Notes: generated from the letters alone by a model not told the origin. A stretch of DNA of 64,000 nucleotides from Bacteroidales bacterium UBA2287 (GCA_002345675.1 DDWL01000015.1:35794-99793), one strand, 5' to 3'; positions 34,906 to 43,588 are shown, counted from the stretch's first letter. Translations and numbers: made by a program.

Positions 34906-34924
34906 AAAATAAAAAAATAAACAG

Positions 34925-35608
34925 ATGAAAACATATATTTTTCTACTAACTTTTCTACCTTTTTTTGCCTTTGGGCAAACCGAAGTAATGCGAAAACAAC
35001 CTCGCGATTATAGCCAGCATTCAAATTGGGGTCAAAATAGAGCACATCACCTTCAGGGCTACTTAGGTTTAGGCTTTTACACTCCCATTTCGACTCCCAA
35101 TCGCGATTTTAAAATTGGGAACTCGTACGATTTTGGGTTTGGCGCAATATACCGTTACCGCATGGCTAACTTTGTAAACTTAGGAATGGGTTTAGGCTTT
35201 CTTTTTCAGGAGGTTAACCTTAACGATAAGGGAATGGTAAAAGCGTGGGATACTCAGCTACACGACAAGGCCAAGGTTTCAAATATATTGCTTTCGGTAA
35301 AGCCATTTATTAGGCTAAATCTTTCGCCTAAACGAGGCGACTATTTGGGAACTTTTGTTGATTTTGGCGGATTTGCAGACTGGAACTTTTACCCCACTAC
35401 ATCGTTTACCGACAAACAAGGAAGCCAAAATTACGTGCAGCAGTATGAATTCGACAAGGAGCAGGAACGAATTCACTACGGGGCATTTGCTTTAATAGGT
35501 CGCAGCTGGTTTAGGCTCGAAGGCAGCTACTACCTGTCGAATTGGTTTAAAAGCAATGCTGATTTTTTTATGCCTCGCTACAAATTAACAGTAGTATTTG
35601 GGATTTAA
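34925..35608 (+). CDS. Outer-membrane beta-barrel protein, function unknown
   Basis: 227 aa. Signal peptide ends at FAFGQ (residue 18). The mature chain alternates short aromatic strands and turns: GYLGLGFYTPIST, YDFGFGAIYRYRM, VNLGMGLGFLFQEV, ILLSVKPFIRLNL, FVDFGGFADWNFY, and ends in YKLTVVFGI, a typical barrel C-terminus. About eight strands would fit OmpA/OmpX-like small barrels. No ligand or enzymatic motif seen. Stands alone between the subtilisin and the island; downstream of it the base composition becomes AT-richer. Confidence 0.72.
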   Translation: MKTYIFLLTFLPFFAFGQTEVMRKQPRDYSQHSNWGQNRAHHLQGYLGLGFYTPISTPNRDFKIGNSYDFGFGAIYRYRMANFVNLGMGLGFLFQEVNLNDKGMVKAWDTQLHDKAKVSNILLSVKPFIRLNLSPKRGDYLGTFVDFGGFADWNFYPTTSFTDKQGSQNYVQQYEFDKEQERIHYGAFALIGRSWFRLEGSYYLSNWFKSNADFFMPRYKLTVVFGI

Positions 35609-35697
35609 CGAGTTATGGGTTTGTAAGTGCGGGAGTAAGTGTTGTGTTTTCGTTATTTTCGTGTCTGTCCGTTTGTTGTTATTAAATCAGTTCTTTT

Positions 35698-36042
35698 TTA
35701 TTTTTTTACTATATATCTGTCGGGCTGATTGAAGAGTGTCAAGTCAGAATATCCTTTTTTAATTTTTGCCGAGTGTTTAACATCTTTGTCAATATAGTAT
35801 GTGTCGCCCTTTTTTAGTATGTTTCTCTTCCCAGCAATTGTCAGTTCTATTTCTCCACCTAGTACGACACCCCACTGCGCTTCGTGGAAATGCTCAGGAA
35901 CCTCAACATCGTTGTCGAACTGCATAAAAATAAATTGCTGTTTTCCTGCTTGAACAAGGTGTGATTTAACTCCGTCTAAAGGAATGTCTGCACTTTGGTG
36001 TTTAGTAATAATGTCTGGGAAAAAAATGTCGGATGGTGTCAT
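35698..36042 (-). CDS. Cupin domain protein
   Basis: 114 aa single-domain cupin. Motif 1 is visible in EVPEHFHEAQWGVVLGGEIE with the metal-ligand pattern HxH and E/Q, motif 2 in YYIDKDVKHSAKI. Members bind a metal in the barrel and act as small dioxygenases, isomerases or sensors; the substrate cannot be inferred. Marks the left edge of the AT-rich island; its start is divergent from the methyltransferase gene. No promoter box was found. Confidence 0.8.
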   Translation of the reverse strand: MTPSDIFFPDIITKHQSADIPLDGVKSHLVQAGKQQFIFMQFDNDVEVPEHFHEAQWGVVLGGEIELTIAGKRNILKKGDTYYIDKDVKHSAKIKKGYSDLTLFNQPDRYIVKK

Positions 36043-36105
36043 ATTGTTGCGTTTTTTTAAAAAGAGCGCTATCGTTCTGTATTCTATGCTTTTATGGTTG
36101 CGTAT

Positions 36106-36161
36106 TTTGTTGTCCGCACGGAAACCTTAATTGACATATAGTTTTTGTTAGCGGCTCATAC
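36106..36161. other. Possible cassette-junction sequence between cupin and methyltransferase
   Basis: TTTTGTTGTCCGCACGG and, 30 nt on, TTTTTGTTAGCGGC resemble the words TTGTTGTG and TTAGCGAA (in reverse) found at 38282-38320 and 38623-38669. Weak on its own; included because it lies at another island gene junction. Confidence 0.25.
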
Positions 36162-36177
36162 TTTTTTTCTGTCAGTA

Positions 36178-36207
36178 TTGAATATGTCGTATTAAATTGT
36201 AAATTTG
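36178..36207 (+). promoter_or_regulatory. Bacteroidota-type promoter of the methyltransferase
   Basis: TTG (36178-36180), 19-nt spacer, TAAATTTG (36200-36207), leader of about 25 nt to ATG 36239. The HTH at the N-terminus of the encoded protein makes autoregulation at this promoter worth considering. Confidence 0.7.
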
Positions 36208-36238
36208 TAACCATTGTATAAGGTTAAACTACGTGGTT

Positions 36239-37477
36239 ATGAATGAATATTTAACACTCTCCGAAGCTTCTGAACTCATTGGTAAAAGTAAAGAGACTTT
36301 AAGACGCTGGGATCGGGAAGGCAAACTAACTGCTGTCCGGGAGCCAATGAGTAATTATCGTGTTTATAATAAAGCCGAAGTCCAAACACTATTTAATGAT
36401 TTTTTTGTTAAAGATATAAAAGATACGACTTCCAATTTTGTTGAACCTGAAAATGATTACAAGGTTTTAGAATTATTTGCTGGTGCTGGTGGTTTGGCTG
36501 TAGGCTTTGAGAAAGCTGGTTTAAATTGTGTTGCCTTAAACGACATTGATAGATGGGCTTGTCAAACATTGCGCAAAAATCGTCCAAATTGGAAAGTCTT
36601 GGAAGGAGACATAAAGAATTTTGATTTTTCAGAATACCATGATAGAGTTGATGTTGTTGCAGGTGGATTTCCTTGCCAAGCTTTTAGTTATGCTGGAAAA
36701 AAATTGGGCTTAGCCGATGCAAGAGGAACTCTATTCTATGAATTTGCAAGAGTTGTCAAAGAAGTAAACCCACCCATTTGTATTGGCGAAAATGTTCGAG
36801 GATTGCTAAGCCATGAAAATGGAAGAACATTGCAAGGCATGATTTCAATTTTGGATGAAATTGGATATAATGTTGTTCCTTTCCAAGTCTTAAAAGCTAT
36901 AAATTATAGGGTTCCACAAAAAAGAGAACGCTTAATCCTAGTAGGAATACGAAAGGATATTAATTTAAAATACGAATACCCAAACCCACATAAGAAAATA
37001 TATACTTTAAAAGATGCCCTAAAAAAAGGAGATTTATTTGAAAATAATGTACCAAAGTCCGAAGGTGTTAAATATCCAAAAAGCAAAGTAAATGTCTTAG
37101 ATTTAGTACCACCCAAAGGGTATTGGCGCGATTTACCAATAGAAATTCAAAAACAATATATGGGCGGAAGTTTTTATCTCGGTGGTGGAAAAACGGGCAT
37201 GGCTCGAAGAATTGGTTGGGACGAACCTTGCTTAACCTTAACCTGTAGCCCTGCTCAAAAACAAACCGAACGTTGCCATCCAGACGAAACCCGTCCGTTT
37301 ACTGTTCGTGAATATGCCAGAATTCAAACTTTTCCTGATGATTGGAAATTTGAGGGATCAATGGCACAGCAATATAAACAAATTGGAAATGCTGTTCCTG
37401 TCAACTTGGGCATGGAGGTCGGTTATTCTATTGTGAAATTTTTAAACCAATACTACAACTTATTAAAACCCAGATAA
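36239..37477 (+). CDS. DNA (cytosine-5) methyltransferase with N-terminal MerR-like HTH
   Basis: 412 aa from ATG 36239 (an upstream GTG is in frame). Residues 1-50 are a helix-turn-helix of MerR/excisionase type (YLTLSEASELIGKSKETLRR, WDREGKL, NYRVYNKAEV). The m5C domain follows: motif I LELFAGAGGLAVGFEKAG, motif IV GGFPCQAFSYAG with catalytic Cys146, motif VI ENVRGLL, motif VIII QKRERLILVGI, a target-recognition region about residues 250-330, then IX EYARIQTFPDDW and X QIGNAVPVNLG. It protects DNA against the endonuclease encoded convergently (25 bp overlap). By family the pair probably targets a GGNCC/GGWCC-type site. An added HTH is known in some MTases to regulate restriction gene expression. 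Confidence 0.92.
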   Translation: MNEYLTLSEASELIGKSKETLRRWDREGKLTAVREPMSNYRVYNKAEVQTLFNDFFVKDIKDTTSNFVEPENDYKVLELFAGAGGLAVGFEKAGLNCVALNDIDRWACQTLRKNRPNWKVLEGDIKNFDFSEYHDRVDVVAGGFPCQAFSYAGKKLGLADARGTLFYEFARVVKEVNPPICIGENVRGLLSHENGRTLQGMISILDEIGYNVVPFQVLKAINYRVPQKRERLILVGIRKDINLKYEYPNPHKKIYTLKDALKKGDLFENNVPKSEGVKYPKSKVNVLDLVPPKGYWRDLPIEIQKQYMGGSFYLGGGKTGMARRIGWDEPCLTLTCSPAQKQTERCHPDETRPFTVREYARIQTFPDDWKFEGSMAQQYKQIGNAVPVNLGMEVGYSIVKFLNQYYNLLKPR

Positions 37478-38214
37478 TAGCTGTAGTTTTCAAAAGTAAT
37501 TTGTTCCAAAATAGTTCTTTTGGATGACTTGGTTTCTGATTGTATTTCGTTCAACGCAGAATTTACTGCAATTTTTTCATTTTTTTCTAACGATTCCAGA
37601 TAGTCTTTAATGGCAATTGGGAGTACTTTGTAAAGTTGCAACATTGCATCTTCTTGCCCTGAAAGTAAAGCATAAAACCGATCGCCTGAAATTTTATAAA
37701 CTCGGCTGTGGCTGTATTCTTTGCCGTTTATATCGCCCCTCCACAACGCACAAAAGCTACTTTTCGCTAAAATCTGAACCCAATAACACTTCGCTTTTTT
37801 ATAGTCGTTCGCGAACCGAGCCAATTTTTGAAAAAGGGCTTCGGCAGAACTGCTATTCATTGTGTTGTGTTTATTCTTGATGTCGGCAAATAAAGTGTCG
37901 TCTTTCGCTTTTATGTCAAATCCACTGAGATTGCCAACTTCAAATCCTTTTATCCCACCTAAAATTTGTTCGTGAAAAGTTCCAATGGAATTGTTGATTG
38001 ACTTGTCAATTTGCCTCAATATCTCAGACTGAATAAGGCTTTCCTCGTCGATATTGTTGAATCTTGAGTCAAATGTCAGCTTGATAGTGTCGACCTTGTT
38101 TGAGTAAAAGTTCTTCTTGTTTATATTATTTTTCGCTTTCAAATATGCTTTGTGAAGATTGCCAATGCAATGAAGTAAATGGTCGTCCGAGATGTAGTTG
38201 ACATAATTATTCAT
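37453..38214 (-). CDS. Type II restriction endonuclease, Eco47II/Sau96I family
   Basis: 253 aa. Recognised by the family block GFDIKAKDDTLFADIKNKHNTMNSSSA, where D..(D/E)xK (Asp in DIKAKDD and the ADIKNK lysine) is the PD-(D/E)XK nuclease core, and by KKAKCYWVQILAKSSF. Eco47II and relatives cut GGWCC or GGNCC; the exact site here is not predictable with certainty. Its stop overlaps the 3' end of the methyltransferase gene on the other strand by 25 bp. Convergent arrangement means each gene needs its own promoter and antisense overlap could matter at the ends. Composition is AT-rich like the methyltransferase, consistent with joint transfer. Confidence 0.88.
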   Translation of the reverse strand: MNNYVNYISDDHLLHCIGNLHKAYLKAKNNINKKNFYSNKVDTIKLTFDSRFNNIDEESLIQSEILRQIDKSINNSIGTFHEQILGGIKGFEVGNLSGFDIKAKDDTLFADIKNKHNTMNSSSAEALFQKLARFANDYKKAKCYWVQILAKSSFCALWRGDINGKEYSHSRVYKISGDRFYALLSGQEDAMLQLYKVLPIAIKDYLESLEKNEKIAVNSALNEIQSETKSSKRTILEQITFENYSYYLGFNKL

Positions 38215-38281
38215 AGGATTCCTTTGTTGTTTTTAGTCGCTACATTAGCATTAAAAGTTAATATTAGTTTGTCCACCCAAA

Positions 38282-38320
38282 TTCGCTAAAAACCCATGTT
38301 GCAATACACCCCTTGTTGTG
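38282..38320. repeat. Cassette-like repeat, copy A
   Basis: TTCGCTAA (38282-38289) and CCCTTGTTGTG (38310-38320), 28 nt from start to start. Same pair and order as copy B, 341 bp away, with the DUF3781 gene between the two. No long palindrome is visible at this copy. Confidence 0.55.
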
Positions 38321-38333
38321 TGCTGCCCGTTGT

Positions 38334-38594
38334 TCATCTCTTAATCTTATCCACAGTTATTACCCTAAAAGTATACGAATTTATGGTTATCCTAATGTTA
38401 TTCTCTGTATTTGTCACATAAAAATTCTTTCCCGTTTTTATATAGAATCTGTCATTAGTTTCAGTCAAAATATTAAGCAAAAATGCTTCAATCTGTTTTT
38501 TTGAAAGGTTGGTATGTAATTTCTTATTTATCCTATCGTAAACAAGTTCGGTATAGCAGATATTCTCCAAGACTTTTAGTTTATTCTCTGTCAT
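38334..38594 (-). CDS. DUF3781 protein
   Basis: 86 aa. The text NICYTELVYDRINKKLHTNL, SKKQIEAFLLNILTETNDRF, KTGKNFYVTNTENNIRITIN and SYTFRVITVDKI covers the whole DUF3781 family, a small cytosolic protein of unknown function found scattered in Firmicutes and Bacteroidota accessory DNA. Here it forms a one-gene unit bracketed by the copies A and B of a short repeat, which suggests mobile-cassette carriage. No promoter box is apparent. Confidence 0.8.
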   Translation of the reverse strand: MTENKLKVLENICYTELVYDRINKKLHTNLSKKQIEAFLLNILTETNDRFYIKTGKNFYVTNTENNIRITINSYTFRVITVDKIKR

Positions 38595-38622
38595 ATTATG
38601 TCGGATTGTGAATACTTGTTAG

Positions 38623-38669
38623 TTCGCTAATTGGGCAGATTATCAGCGTGAAGCAGATCCCTTGTTGTG
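38623..38669. repeat. Cassette-like repeat, copy B
   Basis: TTCGCTAA (38623-38630) and CCCTTGTTGTG (38659-38669), 36 nt from start to start. Copies A and B bracket the DUF3781 gene. Confidence 0.55.
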
Positions 38670-38678
38670 CGTAGCAAT

Positions 38679-40076
38679 TTATTTCAAATTATAATTTTTC
38701 CATTCGTTTTGTATTGAAATACTCACATTAATCTGTGGTGTCTGCTCCTTGTCGTTAATTAGAACAGATTGTAACGAAACATTTTCATTTATACTTTGTG
38801 AAAGTTCATCGTAATTAATGTCTCCTTTTGTTTCTTGTATTTTTTTAAGAAGGTAATATGTGAAAATGCCGTGATATTTTTCTTTTAAAGGTAAAGATGA
38901 TTGTACCCCTGAACTTGCTGAAAACACAACTATATTGCCACTAAGCAGGCCTTCCTTAGGTTTTACTTTTACACCACGGGCTGCAAGTAGCCCTTGATTT
39001 CTTGCGCCACCAGAAAAGCAGGCATCAATAAATACAGTAATTCTCTTTGAGGGAAACTCTGTTAATTTTGAATACAATGTTTTTAGTAGAATTCCTTCAT
39101 TAGCATTTTTCCCACTCACATCTACAGGCATAATATACGATTCTTTTGTTTGCTCATCGGGAAGACCATGACCCGCATAATAAACAAAAATAGTTGACTT
39201 GCCCTGTGTGTTTTTAATTATTAAATTAAGTTTCGATATTCCCTGATTCATTTGACCCGTGGTTGCATCTAATAAAAAAATTACATTTTTTTCAGGAACA
39301 CCAAGGGTTTTTATAGCATATTCTTTAAAGGCTGTTGCATCATTACGGGCAAAATCAACATTAATTTCTGATGACAAATCTGCCTGATGGGAGTTATAAT
39401 CCTCATTCCCAATTATCATAGCAAAATGGTAAGGGTTTATGGTTGCGTTTAGTGGTATGTTTTTATCTACATCTGAAAGTTTTTCGTACTGATAGATGGT
39501 TTTTGAGTCGGAATGGACATAAACAATTTTTGTAACGGTATCGGTTTTGGTTATTGATGGGTAATCAATGGCAAACGTTTTGAATTTACTATTGTCGGTA
39601 TTCGGGTTTTGAACTAGTATGTCGTTTATCGTTAAAGAATTATAGAAAGGCAACACATCTTTATCCTGAGCACACGACTGGCTCGAAACGGACAAAAAAA
39701 TCATAACTCTCTTTATGTTGATTAATTTATATCGTGTACACGCTCCACCAGCATGCATTTCAAACTCTGTTACTTCATAATCGCAAGTTTTGTATGTACT
39801 CGTTATAGATACATCACCTGCTTTTTTAAAAACTTCCAACATGTCAACTTTCACCGCTGATTTTTGAATCAGTAGTCCGTAGGAAAGACCAGCTGAAACA
39901 AGATTCAATGTGGCGGTTTTTTGATTTACAGATGAGTTGACGAGAGTATTTTCGGAAGGTTTAGATGGGAACTTCACTTTAACGCCAAATTCATCATTTG
40001 TATAGATAAAATCGTTCTGAGTAAAGCCCATAGTTGTCAATGCAATGAGCAATAAGAAAAAAGTGGTTTTTTTCAT
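38679..40076 (-). CDS. Secreted caspase-like (C14) protease
   Basis: 465 aa. Signal peptide KKTTFFLLLIALTTMGFTQ. Residues about 20-200 are a beta-rich domain without a recognised family. The C14 domain starts near residue 215 (HFAMIIGNEDYNSHQADL) and contains the dyad: His303 in FVYYAGHGLPDEQ and Cys353 in ITVFIDACFSGGARNQ, with DFARNDATAFKEYAI and VVFSASSGVQSSLPL (substrate pocket region) around them. Bacterial orthocaspases cut after Arg or Lys; exported ones with unknown targets are common in Bacteroidota. It lies in the AT-rich island next to restriction genes, but a signal peptide argues against an intracellular suicide role. Single gene; downstream border of the island. Confidence 0.9.
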   Translation of the reverse strand: MKKTTFFLLLIALTTMGFTQNDFIYTNDEFGVKVKFPSKPSENTLVNSSVNQKTATLNLVSAGLSYGLLIQKSAVKVDMLEVFKKAGDVSITSTYKTCDYEVTEFEMHAGGACTRYKLINIKRVMIFLSVSSQSCAQDKDVLPFYNSLTINDILVQNPNTDNSKFKTFAIDYPSITKTDTVTKIVYVHSDSKTIYQYEKLSDVDKNIPLNATINPYHFAMIIGNEDYNSHQADLSSEINVDFARNDATAFKEYAIKTLGVPEKNVIFLLDATTGQMNQGISKLNLIIKNTQGKSTIFVYYAGHGLPDEQTKESYIMPVDVSGKNANEGILLKTLYSKLTEFPSKRITVFIDACFSGGARNQGLLAARGVKVKPKEGLLSGNIVVFSASSGVQSSLPLKEKYHGIFTYYLLKKIQETKGDINYDELSQSINENVSLQSVLINDKEQTPQINVSISIQNEWKNYNLK

Positions 40077-40172
40077 TGTTTATTGTTTTTGCTATTTAAT
40101 TATTTGGTCACATGATAATAATGGAGCGACAAATTGATATGTCCAGCGAAGTAACATGCCATCCCCAAGTTA

Positions 40173-42296
40173 TCATTTATTCCCAGGCCACTCCAAAATT
40201 ATTTGAGCTATGTTGTTGGCATGGCTGCCAATTGTGCGGAAAACCGAAACCATTTCGAGGTGCGTTTTTGAGCTGGTAAGGGTTTTGTCGTTATCCTTCT
40301 TTAGCCTGTTAAAGTGTTGCCGCTCAAGTTCTCGTCCAACTTCTTTAAAGTTTTCGTACTTTTTAAAGGCCTTTTTGGCCTTTTCGAGGTTAAGCTCGGT
40401 GAATACCGCAACCGCTCTTTTTAGCTGCTTTTGTGTAAGTAAATGAAACTCTTTAAGCTCCATTTTGCCCTCGGCCGAAAATTCGTAGCCCGACTGTAGC
40501 CACCACTTCGACCGTTCGGCTAAATTGCTCGAAACCAAATCGGCAATTTGCTCAAGTTCCTTAACAACGTACATTACCTGAAAAGCCTCCTGAGTTTCGC
40601 GGTCGGTTGTGTCTTGCTTTGTAATTTGAAGTATGTACTGGTTAATTTGGTCGCGAAGATAATCGACATTTCTCTCCCTATCCTCAATTCGGGTTAGCGG
40701 TGTTTTGTCGCGCGAGATAAAGGGCACAATAATCTCGTCGACCATTTCCTCAACAATTTCGCATAGCCCAACAACTTCTTGCTTTGCAACTTTAAGAGCA
40801 ACCGATGGCGTTGAAACTAACGAATTGTCGAGGTACTTAACTGCATACTTCGACTTTTTCTCCTGAATTGGGGGCAATATAAAGTCGATAAATTTGGCGT
40901 ATATATTGGTAAATGGCAAAACAGCAAGCGTTATTAGCACATTGAAAATTGTGTGTGCATTTGCTACCTGACGGGGTATGTTTGAGGCAATCCCCATTGT
41001 TTCGTCGACAATAATGTCGGGTGTAATGTAGCGCACCAAGTCGACAAATGGTGTAATGAACCCCGCCAGTAGCAAAATACCTATAAACTTAAACATTGTA
41101 TAGCCCATGGCAACTTTTTGAGCTTCGCGGCTGGCTTCAATGCCTGCAAATATTCCTGTTACCGAAGTGCCTAAGTTTGCCCCCATCATAAGCGGAATCG
41201 ATGCTTCGAGCGAAATTAACCCTTGCGATGCCAAGGTGAGCAGTATACCAATAAAGGCAGCACTACTCTGAATTAGAGCGGTAAAAAGTGTGCCAGCAAT
41301 TATACCAAGAATTGGAACCTTTAAGCTTGCCAGCAAATCAACAAAGGGGTCGTAGGTTCGCAGTGGGCTCATGGCTTCGCCCATAATGTGCATACCGTAA
41401 AACAGAATACCAAAACCTAATAGTGCTTCTCCTGTAAATTTTATCGACTCGCGTTTCGAGAAGGTATTTAAAAGAAATCCTAACGCAATAATTAGCAGCG
41501 AGTAGTCGGCAATGCGGAACGAAATAAGCTGAACAGTAATAGTTGTACCAATGGCTGCGCCAAAAATCATCCCAATGGTTTGGTTAAACCGAATTAACCC
41601 CGACTGTACAAACCCCATAAGCATTACCACTGTGGCGCTGCTGCTTTGGGTTACCATAGTAATAAATGCCCCAAAGCCCGTTGCGTAAAATCGATTTTTC
41701 GAAAGTTTTCCAAGAATAATTCGAATTCGTTCGCCTGCGCTGTGCTTAAACCCGCTACTCATAAGCTTTATTCCCATTAAAAACAGCGCAAGGCCGCCCA
41801 AAAGACCAACAACGAGCATTGTAACCCAGTTCGACTTGCGAGCATACGCTGTGAAAAGCACAAACGAATGGGGTTCGGTGGTAACTATTCGTGCCGAAAC
41901 CTGATATTCACCAACTACCGAACCAAGCGTGAAGTAGCTAACCGCCACGCCCAAGCTGTCGGTAACGGCAACCTGTGGCATAACTTCGTACTGCCAGCTA
42001 CCATCGGGAATTTGAGCCATTTCGAAGTAAACGGTAACCCCCTCGATGCGCTTGCCAAGTTTATTAGTTACAATAACCGAGAAAGGCTTTGTTAGCGGTT
42101 GGAGAATTACCTGATGCTGCCTATCGCCCGAAATTCGGTAGCTCTTTTCGCCTCCCAACTTTTCGACCTGAAACGCAGGAATGGCACTGTTCAATGTGTC
42201 AACCTTAACCGTTTCGCTCGAAAAGGCGAAAAGAGAAAGAAGCAGAAAGCACGCAATGCTTATGCCTTTTCTAATAGAACTGTTCACTAATGTCAT
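40173..42296 (-). CDS. Na+/phosphate cotransporter family protein with PhoU-like tail
   Basis: 707 aa from ATG 42296; an in-frame TTG three bases upstream is a poorer start. After a signal-like helix, residues 50-150 form an Ig-like periplasmic domain (PFSVIVTNKLGKRIEGVTVY, AVTDSLGVAVSYFTLG), an addition typical of Bacteroidota members. Membrane part about 160-480 with the two inverted PNaS motifs TMVTQSSSATVVMLMG and TALIQSSAAFIGILL. The C-terminal 200 residues are helical and PhoU-like (YVVKELEQIADLVSSNLAER). Proposed task: sodium-driven phosphate uptake or export with cytosolic regulation. Divergent from the 339-aa gene. Confidence 0.88.
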   Translation of the reverse strand: MTLVNSSIRKGISIACFLLLSLFAFSSETVKVDTLNSAIPAFQVEKLGGEKSYRISGDRQHQVILQPLTKPFSVIVTNKLGKRIEGVTVYFEMAQIPDGSWQYEVMPQVAVTDSLGVAVSYFTLGSVVGEYQVSARIVTTEPHSFVLFTAYARKSNWVTMLVVGLLGGLALFLMGIKLMSSGFKHSAGERIRIILGKLSKNRFYATGFGAFITMVTQSSSATVVMLMGFVQSGLIRFNQTIGMIFGAAIGTTITVQLISFRIADYSLLIIALGFLLNTFSKRESIKFTGEALLGFGILFYGMHIMGEAMSPLRTYDPFVDLLASLKVPILGIIAGTLFTALIQSSAAFIGILLTLASQGLISLEASIPLMMGANLGTSVTGIFAGIEASREAQKVAMGYTMFKFIGILLLAGFITPFVDLVRYITPDIIVDETMGIASNIPRQVANAHTIFNVLITLAVLPFTNIYAKFIDFILPPIQEKKSKYAVKYLDNSLVSTPSVALKVAKQEVVGLCEIVEEMVDEIIVPFISRDKTPLTRIEDRERNVDYLRDQINQYILQITKQDTTDRETQEAFQVMYVVKELEQIADLVSSNLAERSKWWLQSGYEFSAEGKMELKEFHLLTQKQLKRAVAVFTELNLEKAKKAFKKYENFKEVGRELERQHFNRLKKDNDKTLTSSKTHLEMVSVFRTIGSHANNIAQIILEWPGNK

Positions 42297-42458
42297 CAAC
42301 GCATTAAGATTTACCTTCGGAATAACGGTTTACTGGGTTTTGGATAGGCATAAATTTATAATAAAAATGCCGTTAAATGGAGAATTGGCGATATTTTTTG
42401 CAAAAACTAAACCTCGCCCCATAGTTTTTCGTAAATTTATAACTGAAAAAATAGGTTT

Positions 42459-43478
42459 ATGAAAACTCGAATACTCTGGATTTCTGCCACTTTAACCCTT
42501 TGCCTGTATGTAGGCGTTGCAGTGGGGCAAATTAAAGCACCATCAATCAGCGACATGAGGTGGGGCAACGATTTCAACCTGCACATTAGGCTGTCGAACG
42601 ACACAAACTACGTTATGGATGTTAGAGCCTTACACCATGCTGGCGGAATTCTTATTGACACGCTTAACCAAAGCACTACATATTACCCCGTAAATCTCGA
42701 CGAGCAGTTTATAAGTTACCTAAAGCAGCGAAGGCTTGAAGTTGAAACGGGAACTTCAGCTAACGACACCACTAAACGCTCAACCCCTGTTACACTTTGG
42801 TCGGCACTTCATAAAACTGTTGGAGGTGGCTACGTTCATTTTATAAACTGCATAATGTACTCGCTCGAATCGCAAAACCTTAACCTTTCCGATGCCATTA
42901 TGACACGCCCAGTTACCAACTGGAAACCAAAGCCAATGACCGATACGTACAAGCGTACAAAGAAATGGAAACAGTTCATCCCGTTCGACCAAAAACTGGC
43001 ACAAACAGAGTATAAACTGCGAGTTAAAGAGAATGAATTGCGCGATTTACAAGGGGTTCCACAGCACTTTATCGATCGCTTTTTGGCAACTTCGCAAAAG
43101 GATTACGAAAAAATGGTTCAAGAAGGCCAGCGAAACTTCGTAGCACAAATTAACTTGGTACGACTGCTACTTGGCGCAAAATACCTTGGCGCCAGCCAAA
43201 TTGATTATGTGCGAGCCAAGGTTGAAAACGCACTTGCTCTTTACAGCCTAAATAATCTTCCTTCGGTAATAGTTTTCGACGACTACAATGCAGCTGTTGC
43301 CATGAGCCTCGACAACTTGGGATATAAAATCGACTATGTTGTATTCCGTGATCAGGAGCACCTCACTCGCGATGAGCAAAAAATACGAATCGAAAAAATT
43401 GAAGCTCTTGTCGATGCCGTTAACGAAGCTAACGAGAATGTGTTTCGCAAACGACTATCGACTTACTATGGGAGGTAG
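42459..43478 (+). CDS. Conserved-looking exported protein, function unknown
   Basis: 339 aa. A signal peptide ends near VAVGQ (residue 24). No recognised domain. The C-terminal two-thirds is helical and charged (KLAQTEYKLRVKENELRDLQ, YEKMVQEGQRNFVAQINLV, EKIEALVDAVNEANENVF), suggesting coiled-coil or helical-bundle structure; the N-terminal part has short strands (ISDMRWGNDFNLHIRL). Only two Cys. It stands alone between the divergent Na/Pi gene and asnS, and a hairpin follows its stop. Function unassigned. Confidence 0.6.
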   Translation: MKTRILWISATLTLCLYVGVAVGQIKAPSISDMRWGNDFNLHIRLSNDTNYVMDVRALHHAGGILIDTLNQSTTYYPVNLDEQFISYLKQRRLEVETGTSANDTTKRSTPVTLWSALHKTVGGGYVHFINCIMYSLESQNLNLSDAIMTRPVTNWKPKPMTDTYKRTKKWKQFIPFDQKLAQTEYKLRVKENELRDLQGVPQHFIDRFLATSQKDYEKMVQEGQRNFVAQINLVRLLLGAKYLGASQIDYVRAKVENALALYSLNNLPSVIVFDDYNAAVAMSLDNLGYKIDYVVFRDQEHLTRDEQKIRIEKIEALVDAVNEANENVFRKRLSTYYGR

Positions 43479-43490
43479 ATAAACCCCTGT

Positions 43491-43516
43491 CGGGCTGTAA
43501 ATTTCAGCCCGTTTCC
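43491..43516 (+). terminator. Probable terminator after the 339-aa gene
   Basis: CGGGCTG-TAAATTT-CAGCCCG (43491-43511), then TTTCC. Stem perfect but T run short. A second hairpin, GTGGGC...GCCCAC, lies at about 43552-43573, just before the asnS promoter. Confidence 0.6.
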
Positions 43517-43559
43517 ACAAATAACATACCCTTTTCGAAAAAACATGGGCTGTGGGCTA

Positions 43560-43588
43560 TTGATTATTGCCCACAATCGCTATTTTTG
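43560..43588 (+). promoter_or_regulatory. Bacteroidota-type promoter of asnS-rpoN
   Basis: TTG (43560-43562), 18-nt spacer, TATTTTTG (43581-43588); leader of about 33 nt to ATG 43629. The -33 box overlaps the end of a GTGGGC/GCCCAC hairpin. Confidence 0.65.

Noticed and set aside
42380..42405. Sigma-54 site TTGGCG...TTGCA before the 339-aa gene
   Set aside because: The GG-to-GC distance is one base too long for the -24/-12 promoter, and the words are too common in AT-rich DNA.
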